Program-made: the position numbers and the translations under genes
Assembly (NCBI GenBank): GCA_964493385.1
Contig: CAZBNW010000014.1
Span: 1 to 35,014 of the forward strand
Length of the DNA stretch: 35,014 nucleotides
From: Loki-b32 sp964493385
GTDB lineage: Archaea; Asgardarchaeota; Lokiarchaeia; Sigyniarchaeales; SOKP01
Direction of reading: 5' to 3'
The notes under the pieces: model-generated
What the model saw: only the letters and a program-made list of their open reading frames with translations
Told to the model about the DNA's origin: nothing
Database searches by the model: none
In this document: positions 1 through 7,536 of the stretch, piece after piece
Position numbering within the stretch: the first letter of the stretch is position 1
How the letters are laid out: every line of letters starts with the position of its first letter

Positions 1-2
1 AA

Positions 3-245
3 GTGACTAGCATTTGCCCTGCTCCAATTGTAATTGCTGGAGGGAAAAAAATTGAAGAAAAAGATGCTTTACAAATGTCAAAGAATGCTGTTGAAAAAGG
101 GGCTGTCGGCGTTGATATGGGGAGAAATATCTTTCAAAGTGACTCTCCCATTGGAATGATTAAAGCAGTTCGGGCTATCGTTCATGAAAATGTTTCTGTA
201 GACGAAGCCTTTGAAATATATAAACAAGGTCCTAAAGGCTTGTAA
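3..245 (+). CDS. DeoC/FbaB-type class I aldolase, C-terminal fragment
   Basis: The 5' end is cut off by the window, so the first visible codon is not necessarily the start. The 80 visible residues match the end of archaeal class I fructose-bisphosphate aldolase / ADH (2-amino-3,7-dideoxyheptulosonate) synthase TIM barrels: a strand with CPAPIVIAGG, a helix of an alternating charged/hydrophobic type, then GAVGVDMGRNIFQ, the phosphate-binding end of the barrel, and a closing helix with AIVHENVSVDEAFEIY. The catalytic lysine lies upstream of the window, so the substrate (fructose 1,6-bisphosphate or an aromatic precursor) cannot be decided here. A T-rich terminator follows directly. Confidence 0.85.
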   Translation: MTSICPAPIVIAGGKKIEEKDALQMSKNAVEKGAVGVDMGRNIFQSDSPIGMIKAVRAIVHENVSVDEAFEIYKQGPKGL

Positions 246-248
246 TTA

Positions 249-265
249 TTTTTTCTTTTTTTTTT
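249..265 (+). terminator. poly-T terminator after the aldolase gene
   Basis: A 17-nt T run broken by a single C starts four bases after the aldolase stop codon, as expected for archaeal intrinsic termination. It forms the left edge of the duplicated intergenic segment, and the same T run recurs at 2552-2568. Confidence 0.55.
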
Positions 266-374
266 ACATTTTTAATTGTTTTTCATATTATACCAAATAT
301 TATTGAGATTTCAACATTTATATTCTAGGGAATATATGTATGCAAAATCATTTAATAAGAAGAAATTTAAAAAT
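266..374 (+). repeat. duplicated intergenic segment, copy A
   Basis: This 109-bp segment aligns without gaps to 2569-2677 with about 10 mismatches counted by eye (roughly 90% identity). The first 29 bases are identical. It holds a TATA-like element near 315-326 and, with the poly-T run before it, makes a terminator-promoter cassette. Copy B lies just upstream of the small membrane protein gene, so the pair brackets the beta-helix gene. Nothing resembling a transposase or terminal inverted repeats was seen. Confidence 0.85.
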
Positions 375-586
375 TTTGTATAATTAATCCTTCGAAGTCA
401 TTAAAGCGGGCACTAGAGTTTTGGAAAGATTCTTTATTTTTGACATTTTGCCCTGAGTATTTTTTCAGCCTTCCTGAAAAACCAATTAAAGCGAAAAGGG
501 GATATCTTAATCATTATAGTAGATCTCTCTTTAGATCAGCATATTTAAATTCTTTAAAAGATTTGATAATGATGATTACCTACTGA
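371..586 (+). pseudogene. headless ORF remnant of unknown family
   Basis: The 392-bp gap between the aldolase and the beta-helix gene holds copy A of the repeat and then this open frame, closed by TGA. It encodes about 71 residues with protein-like composition, including ALEFWKDSLFLTFCPEYFF and SLPEKPIKAKRGYLNHYSRS, but has no start codon near its 5' end: the frame is opened by a stop at 368-370, right where the repeat ends. This looks like the C-terminal stub of a gene whose front was lost when the repeat and the neighbouring gene were rearranged. The family is not recognised, and chance coding potential cannot be excluded. Confidence 0.4.
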
Positions 587-637
587 ATTGAAAGACAAAT
601 ATATTAACAAAAAAATGATTTTTAAAGGGTGTAATAG

Positions 638-2551
638 TTGAAAAAAAGAGCATTTAGTTATTTTATTTTGATAGTTTTCACTCTATTTAGCCTTTTCTTA
701 AATAGTAATCATATAAGTTTTATTGATACAGAATTCACTACCCCAAAATTTAGAACCTCAAACTACTGGGATTTACCTTTCAGAGTACTAATTGATGATA
801 TTGACCCAAATTACAATTGGAGTAAAACAGCTAATGAAAATGACTGGTGTTTTGGATCAGGAACTTTTAGTGATCCTTACGTAATTGAAAATGTAACGAT
901 AAACGGAGGAAGAACAGGATATTGCATTTTGATTCAGAATTCAAACGTATTTTTTGAAATAAGAAATTGTACATTTTATGATAGTAGTAATTTAGCAGGA
1001 GCAGGTGGTTGTATTCAGCTTAATTCTGTTTCAAATGGAAATATAATTAACTGTACTATTTATAACTCCGACTATGGAAGAATTGGTATTGGATTAAGCA
1101 ATAATTGCTATAATAACACGATTATAGAAAATAAGATCAGGAATTGTAAAAGAATGGGGATCTTTTTTAAGACTAACTGTGACGAAAATTTCATCTTGAA
1201 TAATACTTTGATTAATAATGATTATGGAATAGATATTTGGATAGATTGTGATAATAATATAATATTAAATAATACGATTAAAAGTAACCTTAATTCTCGT
1301 TCTTCCCTAAAAATAAGGGATCACTCTGATGATAATTATGTTGCTCATAACAATTTTATATTAAATACCATTGCTATACGTGACAATTCTCATAGAAATA
1401 TTATATTTGATAATTATATTGATATTGTGTATCCTAATAACATTTTTGGAGACATCCTTGCTGGAATTTATATAGATGGAGGAAGTAAGCATAATTTAAT
1501 TTATCAAAATAATATAACAAATTGTAAAATTGGAATCGATCTTGCTGGTGCATCGACAAACTATCTGTTATATAATCATATACATCATCATACAAATATT
1601 GGAATTAGGATAGGCTCTAGTCATAATACTATAATAAATAATAATATCGAATACAATAATTATGGTGTTAGAATCTTGTCAGGAACGTACCAAAATAATT
1701 CATTTTCTAAAAATGAATTTAATAACATAATCAAAAACGCTATAGACGATGGAATTAATAATAATTGGAATAATTCAATAATAGGAAACTTTTGGCATGA
1801 TTATTCTGGAATTGATTTTAATGATGATGGAATTGGCGATACACCTTATAATATTACAAATGGGATTGATGTTCCAGTTTCACAAGATTATCTCCCAATT
1901 TGGTATACTGAACCAACAATAACAATAATTTCACCTACAAATAATTCATATTGGAATTCAGCTCCAATTATCAATGTGATTGCTATGGATACAACTTTGA
2001 ATTATACCTGGTATATAGTAAATAATACCCTTGAATTTTTACAATCAGAAGTAGATGAATATTTAAGAGGAGAGATCTGGGATTCTTTGCTTGAAGGGAA
2101 ATTTGTAATTGAATTCTTTGCTAATGACTCAATAAATAATATCGGTACCTCAGGAGTGTATATTTATAAAGACACAATAGCTCCGACTACGACAATTGAT
2201 TTCACTTCACATCAAGAACCAAATACAGTAAATACATCCACAATTTTTGCATTGACCGCTGATGATGGAATTGGTTCAGGAATACAATTAATCAGGTATA
2301 AGATTAATGAATCTTCATGGATACCGTACAGCTCTCCTTTTGGTTTATCCATTTATGAGCCAGGATATTACATTATCACTTATCAAGCAATTGATAATGC
2401 TGGAAATGTTGAGACTGAAACTCAACTTTTAATTAAATTAGTAAGTATACCTTCTCCTACAACAGATATTCCTGGATATGATGTATTCATTCTACTTGGG
2501 ATTGTAAGTATTGTTTCTGTATTTTTATTTAGAAGATTGTATAAAAAATAA
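638..2551 (+). CDS. secreted, membrane-anchored beta-helix surface protein with Ig-like repeats
   Basis: The 637-aa product starts at TTG, preceded by the ribosome-binding site AAAGGGTG. Residues 1-28 form a signal peptide (KKR, then a hydrophobic run). About residues 80-400 are short Asn- and Ile-rich coils such as NNTIIENKIRNC, typical of right-handed parallel beta-helix / NosD-CASH carbohydrate-binding folds. Two Ig-like beta domains follow (about 423-515 and 515-600), the second with the TAPTTTIDF...IDNAGNVET pattern of cell-surface adhesion modules. The tail IPGYD (611-615), a hydrophobic span and RRLYKK form a C-terminal anchor. Many N-x-S/T sequons suggest heavy glycosylation. The role is probably glycan binding or processing at the cell surface; no catalytic residues are assigned. 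Confidence 0.85.
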   Translation: MKKRAFSYFILIVFTLFSLFLNSNHISFIDTEFTTPKFRTSNYWDLPFRVLIDDIDPNYNWSKTANENDWCFGSGTFSDPYVIENVTINGGRTGYCILIQNSNVFFEIRNCTFYDSSNLAGAGGCIQLNSVSNGNIINCTIYNSDYGRIGIGLSNNCYNNTIIENKIRNCKRMGIFFKTNCDENFILNNTLINNDYGIDIWIDCDNNIILNNTIKSNLNSRSSLKIRDHSDDNYVAHNNFILNTIAIRDNSHRNIIFDNYIDIVYPNNIFGDILAGIYIDGGSKHNLIYQNNITNCKIGIDLAGASTNYLLYNHIHHHTNIGIRIGSSHNTIINNNIEYNNYGVRILSGTYQNNSFSKNEFNNIIKNAIDDGINNNWNNSIIGNFWHDYSGIDFNDDGIGDTPYNITNGIDVPVSQDYLPIWYTEPTITIISPTNNSYWNSAPIINVIAMDTTLNYTWYIVNNTLEFLQSEVDEYLRGEIWDSLLEGKFVIEFFANDSINNIGTSGVYIYKDTIAPTTTIDFTSHQEPNTVNTSTIFALTADDGIGSGIQLIRYKINESSWIPYSSPFGLSIYEPGYYIITYQAIDNAGNVETETQLLIKLVSIPSPTTDIPGYDVFILLGIVSIVSVFLFRRLYKK

Positions 2552-2568
2552 TTTTTTTCTTTTTTTTT
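2552..2568 (+). terminator. poly-T terminator after the beta-helix gene
   Basis: A 17-nt T run interrupted by one C starts one base after the TAA stop. It is the counterpart of 249-265 and opens copy B of the duplicated segment. Confidence 0.55.
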
Positions 2569-2677
2569 ACATTTTTAATTGTTTTTCATATTATACCTAA
2601 TATCATTGAGATTTCTATATTTATATACTAAGGAAAATATGGATGCAAAATCATTTAATAAAAAGAAATTTGAAAAA
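2569..2677 (+). repeat. duplicated intergenic segment, copy B (carries promoter of the next gene)
   Basis: This is the partner of 266-374. The TATA-like stretch ATTTATATACT near 2619-2629 lies about 65 bp before the ATG at 2692, so this copy probably acts as the promoter region of the small membrane protein. Having identical terminator and promoter parts at both places is more consistent with a segmental duplication than with convergent AT-rich sequence. Confidence 0.85.
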
Positions 2678-2691
2678 AAGTGATTTAACAA

Positions 2692-3099
2692 ATGGCTGAA
2701 GAAATTTTAAAATTCACGAAATTGACATTTATAATCCATTTTGTAATAGCGCTTATTTTTACAATCTTATTTTTTATACCAGATATCACTGTTCCTTTAT
2801 ATGCCACAGTGCCAATTACTCCAGAAACTCATGCCATGAGTTTGACCATTGCGTCTCTTTTTGCGGGACTTACAGTGAGTTCACTTCTAGGAATGTTAGC
2901 TAAAGAATGGAAACAAGTTAAAATTGTGGTAATTCTTGAAGTTGTATGGCTAGTTGCTAATTTGGTTACTTCGATTATTAGTTTCAGTGTTTTTAATCCA
3001 GCTATGGGTGCATTAACACTTGTAATCACTATAATTATGTTAGCGCTCTTTTTATTAACTTTTCTACAACAAGAAGATAAAATGAAAGCATTATTTTAG
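2692..3099 (+). CDS. small four-helix membrane protein, unknown function
   Basis: The 135-aa product starts at ATG. Four hydrophobic spans are visible at about residues 12-30, 46-66, 74-97 and 102-125, with the basic loop KEWKQVK between spans two and three. The C-terminus is short and charged (QQEDKMKALF), probably cytoplasmic. I do not recognise the family. The gene is monocistronic, driven by the duplicated segment upstream, and followed by about 170 bp of AT-rich DNA. Confidence 0.75.
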   Translation: MAEEILKFTKLTFIIHFVIALIFTILFFIPDITVPLYATVPITPETHAMSLTIASLFAGLTVSSLLGMLAKEWKQVKIVVILEVVWLVANLVTSIISFSVFNPAMGALTLVITIIMLALFLLTFLQQEDKMKALF

Positions 3100-3270
3100 C
3101 GAAAAATAGGAGAATTCCAATATTTAATTAATAATTTTCTTTTTCTTATTTATAGTTTTTAGAGATTGTAAGAGGATAGTAGAAACTTAAATCTTATTAA
3201 AGTCAACTTATTAAAGTTTCATTTATTTTTTATTTGCAATTGGGTTAATGTATCAATATTATTTACTTCC

Positions 3271-4236
3271 ATGTCTCTTCCAAAAATAGATAATCTTGAA
3301 ATCAGGAAGGTAACAGAAACTATTTTACTAATCCATCAAAAAAGAACACCCTTCTTATTTTCTTGCTGTGATGGGCTTCTAATTTTGCCTAAAGAAGGTA
3401 GGAATAAATCTGCTATAGCACTTGATTTAAATATTGAGCCTAAATATATTAAAGCTATAAATAATGTATACGGACCAGTCTCAAATTATGTGTGTACTCA
3501 TGCACATGTAGATCACACTTGTCATGTATATGCTTGGGAGCAAAGTGGAACTATTATCCACGCTCCTAGTCCTGAAGCAAATTATTTATTAGATCTTCAC
3601 AATTTTTACAGAGGCTTTGGTTTTGATGAAGCAATGGATTATTCTTCCGTTGAAAAATTTGGAGAATTAAATGGATTTCATGAGTGTAAAGATGTAAATC
3701 CATTTGAACCAGGAGATTCTTTAAAATTTGAAGACTTCAACATAAAGACTATTTCTTTACCAGGACACTCAAAAGCACATATTGGATTCTTATTACCTAC
3801 TGAAAAAGTATTTCATATTAGTTGTTTAGGATTTGATAAACCAAAACCTGAAATAGACGGTTTTGGACCTTGGTATGGGTTCAAACAGGCTTCAATTCAA
3901 CAATATCTTGAAGATATTAATCGGGCGGAGTCTATTTTTTTGAATGATGCCCAATATTTAACATCAAGTCATTCATATATCGTAAAAAACCCAGATACGC
4001 ATCCATTTGAGTATATGAGAGCCAGGATTGAGGATAACCAAAAAGAAGTTGATAGAGCTTTAAAAACATCAGGTTCATTAAAAAAATCTGAAGACAATGC
4101 GGTTAAACAAATACTTAAAATGGATTTATTTTTTCCAAAAAGAAAGTTAAAAGGTTTTCTACTTGATATATATACATTATGGGAATCTTGGATAATTCGG
4201 AAGCATATCCAGAGAAGTGAATACTTGTATAAATAA
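3271..4236 (+). CDS. MBL-fold metal-dependent hydrolase
   Basis: This 321-aa member of the metallo-beta-lactamase superfamily carries the signature THAHVDHTCH (H77, H79, D81, H82), then PGHSKAH with H166, the bridging aspartate D189 in CLGFD, and H234 in SSHS. It therefore keeps all five dinuclear metal-site motifs. The C-terminal 80 residues are helical. These enzymes cleave thioesters, lactones or phosphodiesters, and the substrate cannot be read from the sequence. The ATG start is preceded by no clear ribosome-binding site, with TATA-like DNA about 30-40 bp upstream, so the mRNA may be nearly leaderless. The gene converges with the alcohol dehydrogenase, 14 bp away. Confidence 0.88.
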   Translation: MSLPKIDNLEIRKVTETILLIHQKRTPFLFSCCDGLLILPKEGRNKSAIALDLNIEPKYIKAINNVYGPVSNYVCTHAHVDHTCHVYAWEQSGTIIHAPSPEANYLLDLHNFYRGFGFDEAMDYSSVEKFGELNGFHECKDVNPFEPGDSLKFEDFNIKTISLPGHSKAHIGFLLPTEKVFHISCLGFDKPKPEIDGFGPWYGFKQASIQQYLEDINRAESIFLNDAQYLTSSHSYIVKNPDTHPFEYMRARIEDNQKEVDRALKTSGSLKKSEDNAVKQILKMDLFFPKRKLKGFLLDIYTLWESWIIRKHIQRSEYLYK

Positions 4237-4250
4237 AAAATAACAAGAAT

Positions 4251-5300
4251 TCAATCTTTTTCTGGCTCTAAAATTACTTTGATAGATTCACCGGCTTCAC
4301 AAACTACTTTAAAAGCTTCACCAGCTTTACTGAGTGGGAATCTGTGAGTAATTAAATCTATAACATTAATTCTTTTAGAAAGTATCCAATTATATGCTTC
4401 ATCGAGATCTTCAGGAGCGGCTCCATAAGAAGTCATAATAGTAATCTCGTTTCTCCAATACTTATTTATAGGAACATTAAGGTAAATCCATGGTTCTGGA
4501 ACCGCAAAAAAAATAATTTTACTTCCGGGTGATGTACATTCTAAAGCTTGGTTTGCGGCGGATATGGCTCCAGTACACACTATAACGATATCAGCTAATC
4601 TATATTTGTTGATCTTTTTTATTTCTTCCGGTAAATCTTCACTTGCATGAAAAATAACATCAGCTCCATTTTCTTTTGCTTTTTGTAGACGGAATTCATT
4701 AATATCAGTTGCTATAACTTTTTTCGCTCCACGAAGTTTTGCTAATTGAATATGTAATAACCCAGAAGCCCCACATCCTAAAATTAAGACAGTAAATCCC
4801 TTTTTAATATTTGCTAATCTTTGAGCACGACATACACAGCCTAGCGGTTCGATGAAAACCGCTTCCTCATAAGAGACATTTTTATCTAAAACATACACAC
4901 CTTTCTTCTCTATATTGATTTGTGGGACTCTAACATATTCACCAAAACCTCCAGGATCAAAATTAGTATTATGAAGTAAATTACATGCAGTATGGTGCCC
5001 CTGCTTACAATAATGGCATTCAAAGCATGGAACATGGTGTGATACAAATACACGATCTCCAACTTTAAGATGCTTTATAGTTTCACTTTTCTCTACAATT
5101 TCTCCTGCGATTTCATGCCCCAAAATTAAAGAATTAACTCCTAACTTTTTCATTTTTGCTTTTCTGTAATATTCTAGGATGTCAGATCCGCAAATTCCAG
5201 ACTTTTTTACCTTAACCAAGAACTCTCCTGGACCAATTATTGGTTTAAGCATCTCATCTTCTCTAATATCATCATTACTATAATATCTTGCAACTCTCAT
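4251..5300 (-). CDS. zinc-dependent medium-chain alcohol dehydrogenase (threonine/sorbitol dehydrogenase-like)
   Basis: The 349-aa product has the full length of the MDR family. The catalytic zinc ligands are C37 (GICGSD), H62-E63 (LGHEIAGEI) and the E151 region (FIEPLGC). The structural zinc is held by C92, C95, C98 and C106. The Rossmann fold begins with ILGCGASG (173-180), followed by ATDINEFR, where the acidic residue after strand 2 favours NAD(H). It oxidises a secondary alcohol or polyol, and the exact substrate is open. The gene is the last of the leftward block but lies 166 bp after its neighbour, so it may have its own promoter. Confidence 0.92.
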   Translation of the reverse strand: MRVARYYSNDDIREDEMLKPIIGPGEFLVKVKKSGICGSDILEYYRKAKMKKLGVNSLILGHEIAGEIVEKSETIKHLKVGDRVFVSHHVPCFECHYCKQGHHTACNLLHNTNFDPGGFGEYVRVPQINIEKKGVYVLDKNVSYEEAVFIEPLGCVCRAQRLANIKKGFTVLILGCGASGLLHIQLAKLRGAKKVIATDINEFRLQKAKENGADVIFHASEDLPEEIKKINKYRLADIVIVCTGAISAANQALECTSPGSKIIFFAVPEPWIYLNVPINKYWRNEITIMTSYGAAPEDLDEAYNWILSKRINVIDLITHRFPLSKAGEAFKVVCEAGESIKVILEPEKD

Positions 5301-5466
5301 GATTCAAACATTAAAAAACAATTATAGATAGATAATTTATGTGTGATTATTTATAATTTTTGAATTAAATTTTTTTATAGATGCAAGCAACGATCGAAGT
5401 GAAAAACAGTTGATTTCAATGCTTAAAAATGAAATAGAAAAAGGAAAAATAATAATATTAAATTAG

Positions 5467-6105
5467 TTATTTCGCTTTTCTCCGTCGTAATAGTTTAAAG
5501 GCAATATCAGTTCCCATTCCTTGCTTATAAGCTAATTCAATCCAAAGCATTGCCAAAGGTTCAATAAGTCTAGCATTTGTGAGTGGTCCAGCATCAATAA
5601 CATCAAAACCGAGATCGAGTCCTAATTGCTTCAATTTTGATTTTGCGTCTAAATAATCTCCACAAATAAATAAACTTGCTTGTACGGAGCCAAATTGTAA
5701 TTTATTTAAACTTTCTACTCCAATAGTATGAACTGCTTTTATCACTTTGGCTCCTGCTGCCCATTTTGCGATTTTTTCTGCTGCAGATGGAGTAATTTCT
5801 ATTAAAGGCCCTCCCAAATGGGGTGCAGCAGTAGTAGTAGAATCTACAATAATCTTACCTTTTAAATCTCCTGCTGTTTTGATTGATTCTTTTGCTGTTG
5901 ACCATGGAACTGCTAGAATGATAACATCACTAAATTTTGCTGCTTCTTCATATGTTCCACCACTTGCATTAGATCCTATTGAATTAGCTAATTTTTTTGC
6001 TTTCTGAGGATCCCGAGAGCCAAACATAATCACATGACCCTTTTCTGCCCAAATTTTTCCTAGAGCACTCCCTAATCTTCCTGTCCCTATAATTGATATA
6101 TTCAA
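5467..6105 (-). CDS. F420-dependent NADP reductase-like oxidoreductase
   Basis: The 212-aa product has an N-terminal Rossmann motif IIGTGRLGSALG and the phosphate-binding SRDP after strand 2, as in NADP-binding Fno-type proteins (NADP oxidoreductase, coenzyme F420-dependent family). The strand VIILAVPW and the later VKAVHTIG pattern match Fno, where the H of the second motif lies near the deazaflavin. It would transfer hydride between F420 and NADP. Members that use other substrates exist, so the specific reaction is inferred from the family. The gene lies 82 bp downstream of the 197-aa gene. Confidence 0.8.
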   Translation of the reverse strand: MNISIIGTGRLGSALGKIWAEKGHVIMFGSRDPQKAKKLANSIGSNASGGTYEEAAKFSDVIILAVPWSTAKESIKTAGDLKGKIIVDSTTTAAPHLGGPLIEITPSAAEKIAKWAAGAKVIKAVHTIGVESLNKLQFGSVQASLFICGDYLDAKSKLKQLGLDLGFDVIDAGPLTNARLIEPLAMLWIELAYKQGMGTDIAFKLLRRRKAK

Positions 6106-6187
6106 TTTTCTGAACTCCTTTTTTTCTAATTGAAAATAAATCAGTTGACTATTTATATCTTGAGTTATATTTTAGTTATATTAAAAA

Positions 6188-6781
6188 TTAAGAAAATTCT
6201 TTAACTAAGGTATTAAGTATTTGCACAGCTCTTGAGAGATTGAAAATTCCACAAACACATGGTTTTTTTAATTTCTTTGCTGCTTTTTCTACCGAGATTT
6301 TTCCATCTTTAATCAAGTGCACATGATACTCGACAGATTGTGGTGAAATACAATGATGCCCGCACATTGTTGTAGTTTCTAAAATTTTTTCAGAAGGTAA
6401 TAACTCTTTTTTCCCAAATATACCTAAGGAAAGATGGACAGTATGCAAGTTTAAATCAACCTTGGTTGCAACATTTTGAATTTCAGTAAGTAATCCACTT
6501 ACAACAATAGAAATCTCTAAATCTTCTTTTTTAAGAGCTTTTATAACTTTTTTCACAATTTTAATATCAGAATAGGTTGCTGTGATAGTGGGAGAAATTT
6601 TCCAGGCAGCTTCTGGCATTATATTTATAGGGTTATGGTGCTTTAAAATTTCACCAATCCTTATTAATTTTTTACGTGAATCTTGATATTTATCATTTAT
6701 ACCAGCTGCAAACATAGCTAGAACTACGTAATCTCCCTTTAAAACTTCAATATTTCCTCTCCTATGTAAAGAATGAGTCAA
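6188..6781 (-). CDS. conserved Cys/His protein of unknown function, in operon with ferredoxin
   Basis: This 197-aa product belongs to no family I recognise. Its N-terminal half alternates strands and helices (VVLAMFAAG, IVVSGLLTEI). The C-terminal third has a concentrated Cys/His set, TTMCGHHCISP and later KPCVCGIF, which could hold a metal or cluster. No signal peptide or membrane span is visible. The start lies 19 bp after the stop of the ferredoxin gene, so they are probably co-transcribed. A redox partnership with the ferredoxin is plausible but rests on position only. Confidence 0.75.
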   Translation of the reverse strand: MTHSLHRRGNIEVLKGDYVVLAMFAAGINDKYQDSRKKLIRIGEILKHHNPINIMPEAAWKISPTITATYSDIKIVKKVIKALKKEDLEISIVVSGLLTEIQNVATKVDLNLHTVHLSLGIFGKKELLPSEKILETTTMCGHHCISPQSVEYHVHLIKDGKISVEKAAKKLKKPCVCGIFNLSRAVQILNTLVKEFS

Positions 6782-6800
6782 TTTCTTACCTACCTCTTTT

Positions 6801-7502
6801 TTACGGTTTTCCTAATCCAATGTTAATTTTAGCATTTGGTCTTGTTTCAAAACCCTGCTTTGATAATAGATTAATGAGATGTTTAACATCGTTTTCTATT
6901 ACTCTTGAAATTATACCAACAGAAAAAACTGTATCTATATCTTTTTCTACATCTCTAATTACTTGTAATACTTGATTTAATTTTTCTTTAGAGACTTTAA
7001 ATTCAATAATAGCAGAGAGAACAAATTCTTCTTTAATGTCTTCATTAATATGCCCTTCATCATTAATAATTAGAGCTGTTACTGGACTTTCTTCTTCATA
7101 TTCAACACCAATTTTAGAAAGTCTTGTAGTGAATAGCTCAATATTTCTTAGGTGTGACCCTACACCAGGTCGTCCTAATTCAATGGAAATTCCAATTTCA
7201 TCTATCCCAAAACGATTTGTCACATCATTAGTTTTCATTTCTTCAGTGCCTCTTCCAGGAATTCCTGTAATTTTATGTGTAGCAATAACATTACTGAAAG
7301 GGCTCCGAATTATTCTTGGCCATTTTAATCTGCTAGATTTAATTGCCTTGACTGGACATTCGGCATAGCGATAACAAACAGCACATTCAACACACAGATC
7401 TTTATCAATAAAAGCTTTATTATCTATTAGTTTAATAACTTGGACCGGACAAACAATTATACATTGCCCGCACCCTGTACATATATCAGTATTTATTTCC
7501 AT
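6801..7502 (-). CDS. 2x[4Fe-4S] ferredoxin with a C-terminal regulatory-like domain
   Basis: The 233-aa product begins with a bacterial-type ferredoxin module. Cluster one is C8, C11, C14, C18-Pro. Cluster two is C37, C40, C43 and C49-Pro, with five rather than three residues before the last cysteine. The remaining 180 residues hold a conserved-looking stretch, RSPFSNVIATHKITGIPGRG, and then a beta-alpha region ending KINIGLGKP that resembles ACT-like domains in pattern only. It probably passes electrons to or from a partner enzyme. The gene sits between an MFS carrier gene (34 bp) and the 197-aa Cys/His protein gene (19 bp), forming a likely operon. Confidence 0.85.
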   Translation of the reverse strand: MEINTDICTGCGQCIIVCPVQVIKLIDNKAFIDKDLCVECAVCYRYAECPVKAIKSSRLKWPRIIRSPFSNVIATHKITGIPGRGTEEMKTNDVTNRFGIDEIGISIELGRPGVGSHLRNIELFTTRLSKIGVEYEEESPVTALIINDEGHINEDIKEEFVLSAIIEFKVSKEKLNQVLQVIRDVEKDIDTVFSVGIISRVIENDVKHLINLLSKQGFETRPNAKINIGLGKP

Positions 7503-7536
7503 GATAATTTTTCTATTTTAAAATTAAATTTTCAGA

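Noticed and set aside
5355..5466. A short open frame on the plus strand reading ...DASNDRSEKQLISMLKNE before TAG
   Set aside because: It has no start codon or ribosome-binding site, spans under 40 residues between minus-strand genes, and no homologue is recognised. It may be a remnant but cannot be supported.
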